Shown in pieces: positions 26,539 to 36,790 of a stretch of 64,000 nucleotides of DNA (positions are counted from its first letter, which is position 1; the number at the start of each line of letters is the position of its first letter). The DNA is taken from positions 1-64,000 of the forward strand of contig CAWHLP010000011.1 in assembly GCA_963830205.1 (NCBI GenBank), in the 5' to 3' direction. The translations under genes were made by a program, and so were the position numbers. The notes beneath the pieces are model-generated. The model did no database searches and had not been told where the DNA came from. It saw only the letters and a program-made list of their open reading frames with translations. This DNA is from CAVSRC01 sp963830205 (GTDB lineage: Bacteria > Pseudomonadota > Alphaproteobacteria > Rhizobiales > Kaistiaceae).

Positions 26539-27678
26539 TCACGCGAGCAGCTTCCGCGCTTGCTGTTCGTTCAGCGGCTCCGCGCGATCGACCCCACCTA
26601 CGATCGACTGCGCGACGCCGGTTCTTGCTGCGACCAGTATGGCCTCCATGACTTTGAGAACATGAAGCGCCATGTCACCCGAGGCCCTCGGCCTGCGTCC
26701 CTCCAAGAGCGATGCCGCGAGATCGGCGAGTCCGACCATCCGGTAGTTCGCGCGGTCCGGCAATGCGACGGGCCAGTTCGGCGCACCGAACACGCCGTCG
26801 GCAGTGTCGATGTCCTGCCAGTCGGCGCCACGGTCGGACACCGAGACGACGCCGCCAAAGGTGTCCGGGTCGGGCAAACGCAGCGAGCCCTTCGTCCCGT
26901 GCAGCTCGATGGGCTGGTTGGAATGTCGAAAGACGTCCCACGATGCGCCAAAGGTGAGCTGCAGACCGCTGGAAAACTCGAGTAGGGACAAGAGGCTGGT
27001 CGGTGTGCCGACCTTGATCGTCGTGCCCTTCTTGGGACCTTCCGCCGTGAGCAGGCGTTCGCTTTGCCCGCTGGTAGCGATGGCCTGGACCCGGACGACA
27101 GGACCGACCAGGTTGACCAGCATGGTCAGGTAGTAAGGCCCCATGTCCATTACGGGGCCACCGCCGGGCTGGAAATAGAAGGCCGGGTCGGGATGCCAGT
27201 GCTCCATTCCCCGACCGAGCATGAAAGCGGTGCCGACGATCGGCCGCCCAATCGTGTCGGCATCGATGAGACGACGCGCGAGTTGGCCTGCGGGGCCGAG
27301 AAAGGTGTCCGGCGCGGATCCGATGACAAGCCCGCGTTCGGTGGCGCGTGTCACCAATTGGGACCCCTCGGCTACCGTCGCCGCCAGCGGCTTTTCCGTG
27401 AAGACATGTTTGCCGGCCTCGATCGCCCGCATCGAAACATCGAAATGGGCGGCTGCGACAGTCAGGTTGAGCACGAGATCGATGTCGGGAGAGCCGATCA
27501 GGTCATCAACGTCCATGACCTTCAGGTTGAACTGCTTCGCGCGCTGCACCGCCACCGTCTGGTTGATATCGGCGCAGGCGCGGATATCAACACCGCCGAA
27601 GAGCGGCGCATTGTGCAGATACTGCAGGGAGATGCTGCCACATCCGACAATTCCGACGCGCAGTCTGGCCTTCGTCAC
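26539..27678 (-). CDS. Gfo/Idh/MocA-family dehydrogenase 2
   Basis: 379 aa. Rossmann motif VGIVGCGSIS, the EKPLAATVAEG motif, and the family segment GGGPVMDMGPYYLTMLVNL are clear. The C-terminal domain contains the usual ELHGTKGSLRLPDPD. It differs strongly from dehydrogenase 1, so the pathway may use two successive oxidoreductions. It lies 180 bp upstream of that gene on the same strand and follows the DeoR gene. Confidence 0.9.
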   Translation of the reverse strand: MTKARLRVGIVGCGSISLQYLHNAPLFGGVDIRACADINQTVAVQRAKQFNLKVMDVDDLIGSPDIDLVLNLTVAAAHFDVSMRAIEAGKHVFTEKPLAATVAEGSQLVTRATERGLVIGSAPDTFLGPAGQLARRLIDADTIGRPIVGTAFMLGRGMEHWHPDPAFYFQPGGGPVMDMGPYYLTMLVNLVGPVVRVQAIATSGQSERLLTAEGPKKGTTIKVGTPTSLLSLLEFSSGLQLTFGASWDVFRHSNQPIELHGTKGSLRLPDPDTFGGVVSVSDRGADWQDIDTADGVFGAPNWPVALPDRANYRMVGLADLAASLLEGRRPRASGDMALHVLKVMEAILVAARTGVAQSIVGGVDRAEPLNEQQARKLLA

Positions 27679-27830
27679 TTTTCAATTCCTCGCGTCAATC
27701 TTTGCGCCGAACGTTGGCTGCTTCCTTGCACCAAGGCACCACTCCGACGTTGCGACATGAGTGCGGCTCTGGTTAACGACATCAGGCTTTGGGGGTGAGC
27801 GTGGGCCTGCTCAGAAGGCAAGGAAGTCGT

Positions 27831-28634
27831 TCATGTCGCCACGACTATCCTCACGCCTGCCGTCTCGAGCGCGACCTTGAGTTCGCCCTGCGGCTCTTCA
27901 TCCGTCACCAGGACGTCGAGCTGATCGAGGGGCGCCACTACGGCAAAGCCCAAGCGGCCCAACTTGGTCTTGTCCGCGATCACGATCGTACGGCGGGCCG
28001 CCGAGATCATGCTGGCCATCATCATCGCCTCCTCGATCCGGCTTGTCGAAATTCCATCTTCCGTGATGCCGCCTACGCCGATCACCGCGGTGTCGGCAAT
28101 GATCTGCCTGGCGCCGACGAATCCGACGGGACCCAGCGTGACGCGAGCGCCGCTGCGAATTTCGCCGCCGATCAGATAAAGGCTCGTCATCGGCATGGGC
28201 GGAATGGCGGCCGGCAGGCTGAGATTGTTCGTCACGATCGTGAGACGCTGCAAATCTCCCAGGCTGGCCGCAAAAGCCACAGCCGTCGAGCCGCCGTTGA
28301 CGATCAGCGTTTCGCCTTCCGAGATCAACTGCGCCGCGGTGCGACCGATGCTTGTTTTTGCAACTTGGCGCGCGTTTATTCGCTCTTCAAATGGCGAATC
28401 CGCGGACGCCATGCTGTCTATCGGCACGGCGCCCCCGTGCGTACGTCTGATCAGCCCCTGGTCCGCCAGGTTATCGAGATCGCGCCGTATTGTGTCGAGC
28501 GAGACCTCGAAACGGGCGCTCATCTCGGTTACCGTTATCTGTCCTAACTGTTTGATAAATCGCAATATTTCTGTTCTGCGCATCGCCGGTAGGGCGGAGT
28601 CGGTTTGGTTCTGTTCCTTTTCCATTCTGTCCAT
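27831..28634 (-). CDS. DeoR-family transcriptional repressor
   Basis: 267 aa. Residues 19-60 carry the DeoR HTH (RRTEILRFIKQLGQITVTEM, then VSLDTIRRDLDNLADQGLIRRTHGGA), and the C-terminal half is the DeoRC sugar-phosphate sensor (GETLIVNGGSTAVAFA, then VIGVGGITEDG, VIADKTKLGR). It is divergent from the ABC importer gene and probably represses both halves of the locus until a phosphorylated sugar accumulates. Confidence 0.9.
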   Translation of the reverse strand: MDRMEKEQNQTDSALPAMRRTEILRFIKQLGQITVTEMSARFEVSLDTIRRDLDNLADQGLIRRTHGGAVPIDSMASADSPFEERINARQVAKTSIGRTAAQLISEGETLIVNGGSTAVAFAASLGDLQRLTIVTNNLSLPAAIPPMPMTSLYLIGGEIRSGARVTLGPVGFVGARQIIADTAVIGVGGITEDGISTSRIEEAMMMASMISAARRTIVIADKTKLGRLGFAVVAPLDQLDVLVTDEEPQGELKVALETAGVRIVVAT

Positions 28635-28743
28635 GGTGACTACCCGCCGTTTGGTGGATTCACGCTACCATACTTCAGGCGGACTGCTCTCGCCGCAAGT
28701 CGCATTATCGCATGAAATCGGATTAAGCCGCATATAATTGTGC

Positions 28744-28774
28744 TTGACGTTGCGGCTTTTTATGGCTTTATACC
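28744..28774 (+). promoter_or_regulatory. Candidate promoter of the ABC sugar operon
   Basis: TTGACG (28744-28749) and TTATAC (28768-28773) with an 18-bp spacer form a plausible sigma-70 promoter about 170 bp upstream of the binding-protein gene. It lies in the 312-bp divergent spacer with the DeoR gene; no clear palindromic operator was found. Confidence 0.45.
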
Positions 28775-28946
28775 CCTGGCGCTGCCGATATGCACACGAA
28801 AAGTGGCAAAAACCAGCATAGGTAGAAGGTGCGGCGCCGGACGGTGAGGCGAAGTGTGTTGAGCGTCGGCGCGGTCAGATTGGCCCGTTAGGCGGCGCTG
28901 GATCCTGAAAGTGCACAATGATCACAATGTCCCATGGGAGGTAAGA

Positions 28947-30215
28947 ATGAGCCTGATGAAAACTGCGACTGCATTGGCTGCGACCGCGGCCATTTTGGCG
29001 ATCGGCACGACGGTAAGTGCGACGGTCGCCGCCGCTGATACCACCATCGAGTTCATTCAGTGGTGGGAGCCGGAATTGCCGGCCGGCGCCCTGCGGGGAA
29101 TCATGGACGATTTTGAGGCCGCCAATCCCGGCATCAAGGTGAAGCTTGTCAGCGGTCCGTTCTCGGCGACCCACGATCAGGTCGTCGCGGGAGCCGCGTC
29201 CGGCACGCTGAGCGACGTGGTTGGTCTCGACGGCGCGTGGGTCAACGAGCTCGCGAAGCAAGGCGCGATCGCCCCGATGGACAGCCTGATGGACGAGACG
29301 AAATTCGACCGCTCGCAGATGGCTGACATCATCAAGGTCGACGGCAAGAGCTACATGTTCCCGCTTGCCTCGTTCGTCTACCCGCTGTTCATGAACGTCG
29401 ACATGGCGAAGGCCAACGGCGTCGACAAGGTTCCGTCCACTCGTGAGGAATTCTTCGACGCGGCCAAGAAGATGACCCACGCCGACAAGAACGAGTATGG
29501 ATGGGTGCTGCCGCTCTCCCTGCAGGTCCCGAATGGCGCCCAGAACGACGTGATGTCGTGGGTGTGGGCTTCGGGCGAGTCGATGCTGAAGGACGGCAAG
29601 CCGAACGTTGACAATCCGGCCGTCGTCGACGTCCTCACTTTCATCAAGTCGCTCAACGATGCTGGTGTCATCTCGCCCGGCATCGAAGCCAAGAAGGAGC
29701 AGGACAAGCTCGAGGAGTTCGTCAACGGCCGCGTCGGCATGGAGATCCACTCGCTCGCGCTGCTCAACCTGATGCGCCAGCGCAATCCGAACATGAATAT
29801 CGACATCGGCGCGCTGCCGGCGGCGGACGGGTACACGGGCAAGCGCGGACTGCCCTACGCCTCGTGGGGTATCGGCATCAGCAACAACAGCAAGCACAAA
29901 GAGGAAGCCTGGAAGCTGATCTCGTACCTGGTGAGCCCGGAAGCGAACGCCAAGCTGGTAACGATTGCCCATGCGTTCCCGGGCAACGTCAACGCCAAGC
30001 CCGACATGTCGAAAGCTGACCCGCTGTTCGTGAAGGCCTTCGAGATCTTCCAGAGCGGAAAGCTCGCCAACGAGTTCATCGGGCTTCCGGTCGCTGAACA
30101 GTTGCAGCGCGACATGGACGTCGAACTGCAGAAGATGCTCAGCGGACAGCAGACCCCCGCGGAAACGGCTGCCGCCACGCAGAAGCAGTGGCTGGTGGAG
30201 TTCGCCAAGAACTAG
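28947..30215 (+). CDS. ABC transporter sugar-binding protein
   Basis: 422 aa from ATG 28947, with GGGAGGT just upstream. A signal peptide (MSLMKTATALAATAAILAIG, cut near VAAADTT) is followed by a type-1 extracellular solute-binding protein: IEFIQWWEPELP, FEAANPGIKVKLVSGP, GTLSDVVGLDGAW. Such proteins catch sugars in the periplasm for the two permeases downstream. Ligand unknown. Confidence 0.92.
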   Translation: MSLMKTATALAATAAILAIGTTVSATVAAADTTIEFIQWWEPELPAGALRGIMDDFEAANPGIKVKLVSGPFSATHDQVVAGAASGTLSDVVGLDGAWVNELAKQGAIAPMDSLMDETKFDRSQMADIIKVDGKSYMFPLASFVYPLFMNVDMAKANGVDKVPSTREEFFDAAKKMTHADKNEYGWVLPLSLQVPNGAQNDVMSWVWASGESMLKDGKPNVDNPAVVDVLTFIKSLNDAGVISPGIEAKKEQDKLEEFVNGRVGMEIHSLALLNLMRQRNPNMNIDIGALPAADGYTGKRGLPYASWGIGISNNSKHKEEAWKLISYLVSPEANAKLVTIAHAFPGNVNAKPDMSKADPLFVKAFEIFQSGKLANEFIGLPVAEQLQRDMDVELQKMLSGQQTPAETAAATQKQWLVEFAKN

Positions 30216-30331
30216 CCGCGCGATGACGTGATGGTGGCGCGGCGCCAACTGCCGCGCCACCATTCTCGCAGGTGGAAGCCAATGTGTTCCATCGCCGCAC
30301 CAAGAACCGTACTCCGAAAGACCTGCGCTGC

Positions 30332-31270
30332 ATGAGCTTCGCCCACGATCAAACGATCGGAAGGCCGACAAAATCCCGCAAGCGGGGTCTGCTTTCCTAT
30401 CAGACAAGGATGCGCTTGGTGCCGCTGGGCTATGTCGCCCCGGCGACGGCACTTTTTGCTTTGCTGATGCTCTATCCGATGGTGACGGTCCTGCGCTATT
30501 CGTTCCAGGACCGGGCGATCATCAGGAAAAACGCCGCCTTTGTCGGGCTGGACAACTATCGGGAAACCTTCGCTGACCCGGTGTTCTGGCAGGCGCTCGG
30601 CCACACCCTCTACTTCACAGTGATGAGTGTGGTTTTCCACCTTTTGCTCGGTCTGGCGTTCGCGCTGATGCTCAATAGCGAGCGCGTCAACCCGACGATC
30701 AGAAGCATTTTGCGAGTCCTTTATATTCTGCCGTGGCTGTTTACGGCCGTGGTCATCGCCATCATCTGGCGATTGCTCCTCGATCCCCAGGGCGCCATCA
30801 ACGGCATCCTGATGTCGCTCCACATCGTGGACTTCAAGGTCGAGTGGTTCTCGTCGTCGCGAACCGCGCTCCATGCGATGACGTTCGTGAACATCTGGGC
30901 GGGATATCCACTCTACATGGTCAGTCTTCTTGCCGGCCTCCAGAGCATCCCCCGCGATCTCTACGAGGCTGCGAGGATCGACGGCGCCAACCCGTGGCAG
31001 AGGTTCCGCTATGTCACCATCCCGCAGCTGACGCCGATCATGATCAGCATCGCCCTATTGGATTTCATCTGGACGATGCAAGTCTTTGCACTCGTTTGGA
31101 TGACGACTGGCGGCGGTCCGATCTACACCACCGAAATGCTCAGCACGTACACCTACAAACTCGCCTTCTCGCAATACCAGTTCTCCTTGGCGTCGGCGAG
31201 CGCGGTCTGCATTCTGATCCTTTCGATGAGCGTCACATATTTCTACATAAAACATCAGAAGGCGAGGTAA
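30332..31270 (+). CDS. ABC sugar transporter permease (MalF/UgpA type)
   Basis: About 312 aa with six membrane segments; the EAA loop YEAARIDGANPWQRFRYVTI contacts the ATPase. A GTG start at 30272 is also possible; ATG 30332 is chosen because the N-terminus before the first membrane segment is otherwise unusually long. It follows the binding-protein gene and lies 6 bp before the second permease. Confidence 0.88.
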   Translation: MSFAHDQTIGRPTKSRKRGLLSYQTRMRLVPLGYVAPATALFALLMLYPMVTVLRYSFQDRAIIRKNAAFVGLDNYRETFADPVFWQALGHTLYFTVMSVVFHLLLGLAFALMLNSERVNPTIRSILRVLYILPWLFTAVVIAIIWRLLLDPQGAINGILMSLHIVDFKVEWFSSSRTALHAMTFVNIWAGYPLYMVSLLAGLQSIPRDLYEAARIDGANPWQRFRYVTIPQLTPIMISIALLDFIWTMQVFALVWMTTGGGPIYTTEMLSTYTYKLAFSQYQFSLASASAVCILILSMSVTYFYIKHQKAR

Positions 31271-31276
31271 CCGGCG

Positions 31277-32122
31277 GTGAACAAGCGCTCCTTCACCAGG
31301 ACATGGTTGCCGACGGTGTTGACCTATCTGGGTCTGGCGATCGGCCTGGTCTTCGCGACCTTTCCGATTGTCTGGATGTTTTTCACATCGCTCAAGTCCA
31401 ACACCGAAATCTTCGCGCTGCCACCGCGGCTGTTGCCCAAGCAATTCACCGTCGTCGCTTATATGTCGATCTTCAACGATCCGACCAAACTTCGCTTCTT
31501 CCTCAACAGCTATCTGGTGGCAGGCGCGGTCGCCATCCTCACTGTGCTCATCGGCCTTCTGGCCGCCTACGCCTTCAGCCGATTTTCCTTCCGGTTCAAG
31601 GGCGCGCTGAACGTGTTCATTATCAGCACCCAAACCGTTCCGCCGATCACGCTTCTTATCCCCTATTTCGGCATGGTCGTCGCATTCGGGATCTTCAATA
31701 CCTACTTCGCGCTCATCCTCACGTACCTGGTGTTCACACTGCCTTATGCCATCCTGTTGTTGACGGGGTATCTGAACACGCTACCGCGCGAACTCGACGA
31801 GGCGGTCTTGGCCGACGGCGGCACGAGCTGGACGGCCTTGTGGCGCGTGGTTGTCCCCTTGTCGGTGCCCGGCATCGTCGCGACGGCGGTCTACACGTTT
31901 CTGCTGGCGTGGAACGAATTCCTGTTCGCGCTGACTTTGACCAAATCAATGGACATGAGAACCGTTCCGATCGGCATCGAGCTGCTCATGGGCCAGCACG
32001 CGTTCGAATGGAACCAGATGATGGCGATGAGCGTGCTCGGATCACTTCCCCTTCTGCTCATCTATCTGTTCGCGCAACGTTACTTCCTCGCCGGCATGAC
32101 AGCTGGATCGGTAAAGGCCTAG
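31277..32122 (+). CDS. ABC sugar transporter permease (MalG/UgpE type)
   Basis: 281 aa starting at GTG 31277. Six membrane segments and the EAA loop LDEAVLADGGTSWTALWRVVVP place it in the MalG-type permeases that pair with MalF-type ones. The start is 6 bp after the previous stop. Part of the importer with the binding protein and the ATPase at 33569. Confidence 0.9.
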   Translation: MNKRSFTRTWLPTVLTYLGLAIGLVFATFPIVWMFFTSLKSNTEIFALPPRLLPKQFTVVAYMSIFNDPTKLRFFLNSYLVAGAVAILTVLIGLLAAYAFSRFSFRFKGALNVFIISTQTVPPITLLIPYFGMVVAFGIFNTYFALILTYLVFTLPYAILLLTGYLNTLPRELDEAVLADGGTSWTALWRVVVPLSVPGIVATAVYTFLLAWNEFLFALTLTKSMDMRTVPIGIELLMGQHAFEWNQMMAMSVLGSLPLLLIYLFAQRYFLAGMTAGSVKA

Positions 32123-32180
32123 CCATGTTCGCGCTCCCTCTCATATCGGGGTCTGCTGCGGCGATCGTGATCTTGCGGCG

Positions 32181-33566
32181 ATGCACCAGCGAGGAAACGA
32201 CTTGACCGGCGATCGAGCAAGGAATGGCGACGGACGCGATTCCGACGCCGAGGCGTTTTGGCAAAGCGGGTTCGATGCGCTTGCCAGGGCGGTGCCTGAC
32301 TTTGCTGGCACGGCCAGGCGCCTCGTGACCGGCTTTGCGGTTTGCATCGACAAGCGGGTCGACCTTCATGCGATGGCACCGGCACTGAAGCGCGAACCCA
32401 CAGGGCGCGTCCTTTTTGACGAGCTCATGGCGAGGGCCCGCGCCGGGCGCGGCGGCGAGGTGCAGATTGACTGGCCGGCCGGACCGGAATTTCTCGATCC
32501 GTTCGTAAAGCCTGATGAGACCTTGATCGGCGGCGCGTCTGCGCAGGCCGCGTGCTCTCTGGCTCTTCTCGGCGCGCCCGTGGTGATGGCGCTCGAGGAC
32601 CGAAGCGTCGAGCAGCTTGCCCTGTTGCACCCGGCCGTCGAATTGGTTGGCGGGGATGGGGCGCTCGTCTCCGCTGGAGATGTACGCCCATCTGGCGCTG
32701 GGAAGCTGGCCCACTACATCGTCGAATACACTGCCGGACGGCCGCTTCCCGATTTCACGCCGACGCGTTCGACGCGAATAATTGTCCGCTTCGCCGAGGA
32801 GGACATCGAATACGACGCAATGTTCGAGCGCTACGGCCGGGCGCTGGGGGCCGAGGCAGGAGCCGCCATGCTCTCGAGCCCGAATGGTGTCGCTGCTGAA
32901 CATTTGCCGCGGGCGCTGGAGTTCATGGCTTCATTCGCGCTTGCCTGGAAGCAGGCAGGCATAACGGTGCATCTCGAGCTTGGCGAGTATCCCGTGCCCG
33001 GCGCGCTTGATGCGACGCTGCGAAGAATGAGCGGGTCGCTGACATCGATCGGGCTCAATTTCAACGAACTGCACTCGATCCACCTGGAGCCCGCGTCCCT
33101 GGAGGCCCAGATGCGTGCTTTCGCGGAGCGCCAGGGCCTTTCTCGCGTCGTCGTTCACGCCGATACCTGGGCACTCGCATTGACGCGCGAGGACCCCGAG
33201 CGCGAACTGGATGCGCTCGCCATGGGATGCCTGTTGGCCTCAGCACGCGCCGAAGCCGGCAGGCCCGTCGCCCGGCCGCATCCGCCTTCCGCAGCCACGT
33301 TCTCCCGTCCCCCGTACACGCCAATTTCAATGCTTCCAGAATCGGGATGGCACCTCGTCTGCTGCGCGGCGCCTTACCTCGACGCTCCTGTTTCGACCCT
33401 CGGCCTTGGCGACACGTTCACCGCCGGCACCATGCTTGTCCACGCCGCACCAAAGCGGGCGACAATGCTGGCCAATCTCTCTGAATTTCTGACTCTTTCC
33501 GACGTGAGCATGAACCTGGGCGGTCGGTCGCCCGGTGGCTTGGCCGCGAACAAGATGCGGAGTTGA
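32181..33566 (+). CDS. ADP-dependent phosphofructokinase/glucokinase-family protein
   Basis: 461 aa. The C-terminal motif LGLGDTFTAGTMLV (D411 as catalytic base) and the overall layout (N-terminal GGASAQAACSLALLG, central RIIVRF, H-x-EL segments) match the ADP-dependent PFK/GK family in the ribokinase fold. The family is best known from archaea and eukaryotes and is uncommon in bacteria. Placed between the permease and the ATPase of a sugar importer, it probably phosphorylates the imported compound. The phosphoryl donor and substrate cannot be decided here. The ATG at 32181 is the first start; TTG 32202 is an alternative. Confidence 0.7.
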   Translation: MHQRGNDLTGDRARNGDGRDSDAEAFWQSGFDALARAVPDFAGTARRLVTGFAVCIDKRVDLHAMAPALKREPTGRVLFDELMARARAGRGGEVQIDWPAGPEFLDPFVKPDETLIGGASAQAACSLALLGAPVVMALEDRSVEQLALLHPAVELVGGDGALVSAGDVRPSGAGKLAHYIVEYTAGRPLPDFTPTRSTRIIVRFAEEDIEYDAMFERYGRALGAEAGAAMLSSPNGVAAEHLPRALEFMASFALAWKQAGITVHLELGEYPVPGALDATLRRMSGSLTSIGLNFNELHSIHLEPASLEAQMRAFAERQGLSRVVVHADTWALALTREDPERELDALAMGCLLASARAEAGRPVARPHPPSAATFSRPPYTPISMLPESGWHLVCCAAPYLDAPVSTLGLGDTFTAGTMLVHAAPKRATMLANLSEFLTLSDVSMNLGGRSPGGLAANKMRS

Positions 33567-33568
33567 TC

Positions 33569-34657
<1,089 letters not shown>

Positions 34658-34770
34658 CCGGCTGCACCACTGGTGCCGGAGGCTGGGCCCTCGGCGCGCT
34701 TTTCCCACTCCATTCCTCTCTCTCCGACACCTGCCGGCGCGGTCCGCGCCATTAAACCAAGGAAATCGCA

Positions 34771-35775
34771 ATGTACCGCCTTGACACGAAACTCGCCAAA
34801 ATCCGCGCCGGGAATTACGCCCCTGGCGACTTCATCATCGCCGACGCGAAGGACGGGGACATGTCCAACCCGATCCCCGGCACCGGGCCGATCCGGAACG
34901 ATAAGGGCCAGCAGGTGCGGTTCCGCACGCGGCGCGAATTCCTCGATGTCATCGCCGAGATCGTGCGCCAGGACGAACTCGACATCATGCTGGTTTCGGC
35001 GTCGAACCTCGAACTGTTGACCGAGGCGGGCGTATTCAAGAACAGCGCCGTCAAGCCCGCCTTCCGCGGCAACGACACCAGCGATATCTGGGGTGCGCGG
35101 CCGAACGGCTACGGCAAGCTTGGTCCGTCGTTCCCGTTCCGCACTCCGGTCCTGAAGGACATTGCCAAGGCGAAGCTGACCGACCTGGCGCTCTACTCGG
35201 TCACCTTCATCAACAATCTCGAGGCGGATCTGAGGTCTCTGGAAGCCTTCGCGGAATTCCGCGAAGATGCCGCGGCGAACGGCATCAAATACTTCCTCGA
35301 GGTGTTCAATCCCAACATCGAGTCGGGCATCCCACCGGAAATGATCGGCTCGTACGTCAACGACTGTCTGGCGCGGTCGCTGTCGGGCGTCCTCAAGGAG
35401 AAGCGGCCGCAGTTCCTGAAGTACCCGTATAACGGACCGAAGGCGTTGGAAGAGCTGGTCGCGTACGATCCGCAACTCGTTGTCGGCGTGCTCGGCGGTG
35501 GCGCGGGAACCAACCGAGACACGTTCGAACTCATCCACCAGGCGGAGAAATACGGCGCGCGCGTCGCGCTCTTCGGCCGCAAGATCAACCTGGCAGAGAG
35601 CCAGACGGACATCGTACACTTGATGCGGCTGGTGGCGGACGGGAAGATCCGGCCGCTTGAGGCGGTGCGCGAATATCACGCGACACTGAAGGCGAAGGGA
35701 ATTGCTGCGGTCCGCAGTATCGAGGACGACAGCAAGGTCACCGAAGCGGTACTCAAGGAGGCCGCCTCCGCTTAG
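34771..35775 (+). CDS. TIM-barrel aldolase-like protein (class I aldolase type)
   Basis: 334 aa. Repeated strand-helix segments (DIMLVSASNLELL, YFLEVFNPNI, QFLKYPYNG, VVGVLGGGAGTNRDTFELI) suggest a TIM barrel; the lysine in FLKYPYNG could be the Schiff-base lysine of a class I aldolase such as the DhnA/LacD group. The exact family is not recognised. As the last gene of the operon it is the natural candidate to cleave the phosphorylated sugar. Confidence 0.55.
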   Translation: MYRLDTKLAKIRAGNYAPGDFIIADAKDGDMSNPIPGTGPIRNDKGQQVRFRTRREFLDVIAEIVRQDELDIMLVSASNLELLTEAGVFKNSAVKPAFRGNDTSDIWGARPNGYGKLGPSFPFRTPVLKDIAKAKLTDLALYSVTFINNLEADLRSLEAFAEFREDAAANGIKYFLEVFNPNIESGIPPEMIGSYVNDCLARSLSGVLKEKRPQFLKYPYNGPKALEELVAYDPQLVVGVLGGGAGTNRDTFELIHQAEKYGARVALFGRKINLAESQTDIVHLMRLVADGKIRPLEAVREYHATLKAKGIAAVRSIEDDSKVTEAVLKEAASA

Positions 35776-36790
35776 GCTTTCTCGATTGGTCTTCGGTCGT
35801 GGCACCGGCGTAGACAACGGCGCCGAGAATGGCGTCTTCGTCAGGGCGGCTTTCTCGGTCGTTCCTTCGGCGAAGCTCAAGGCGATCGAGGATCTGAAAC
35901 ACCATCAATCGCTGCAAGGCGAACGCGCCCTTTCTTGAGCGATGCGCAATCAGGATGCCGGCGCAGCCGCTACACAAGGTAGCGGCTGCGGGCCATCGCG
36001 ATGCGCAGGGCTCAGAAGTTTCCCCGGGCGGCCTCGGCTACCGCGATATTGCTGCGATGCGTACCATGTCGCGAACGGCCTGAAGCAGACCGGCATCCGC
36101 GTCAGACCTTCATCGAAGGTCACGGCGAGATTGCGGACTCATGTTCCGCAAGTTCGCCGATGGCATCGACGGGCGCCTCGGGTGATTTGGCGATGACCTA
36201 ACGCTCACCAATCTGTGCACGGGTGTCGCGATGCTCACCGTTCGCTTTTCTGCACTGCCTTCCCATTTCGCGACACGAGCCAATCGCAAAACAGCAATCC
36301 GTTCCCGCGTGACTGCAACTGCTTCCCGCTCAACGCCACTTCGATCCCGGACAAAGACAATGGTATCCCACGACAACGACAATCGCTTCCCACTTAACGA
36401 CAATGCGTTCCCGGATAACGGCAACGACCGCGGGCGGAATTCCCTGTTTCTGGTCCTCCAGACCCTGGAAATGGTGACGAATTCCCTGCTCGGTGGGGCA
36501 GGGAATCCTAACACAAGTCATTGGTTTCACGGAGAAAATGCGGTCGCGAAGCCGGGACTCAGGGCGGAATTCAGCCAAGTTCCCTGTTAATTCGCTGAGA
36601 ACAGGGAGCTAGAAAACAGAGACAGGTTCGGGGAAGACTTCGAGCACCACCACCGCTTTCCGTCCGCGACAGACGTGCCTCCCCCGGGCAATTCGCCGCG
36701 CCGCGTGCTGATCTGATCGCCCTATATCCGAGACAGCAGTCCGCTTCGGAGCCAAAGGGGGGCGGTGCGGGCCTGATCCAGGAGAGGCCC
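35776..36790. other. 1-kb intergenic region with repeats
   Basis: No convincing gene. It holds six tandem units of about 21 nt (36301-36428), a hairpin ATTCCCTGC/GCAGGGAAT (36481-36506) and a hairpin TTCCCTGTT/AACAGGGAG (36580-36608). The last sequence type is familiar to me from Rhizobiales intergenic DNA. The region separates the sugar locus from the P-type ATPase. Confidence 0.55.
36301..36428. repeat. Tandem repeats, about six units of 21 nt
   Basis: The box T/A-TCCC recurs at 36302, 36323, 36344, 36365, 36387 and 36408, spaced 21 nt (once 22), each followed by a similar ACGACAATG-like stretch. On the minus strand the units give degenerate heptapeptides (SLPLSGN, ALSLSGK, RLSLSWD), so it could be a decayed repeat-protein segment. 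Confidence 0.6.

Noticed and set aside
28875..30452. Minus-strand open frame opposite the sugar-binding protein gene
   Set aside because: The plus-strand gene has signal peptide, ribosome site and family motifs; the antisense frame has none.
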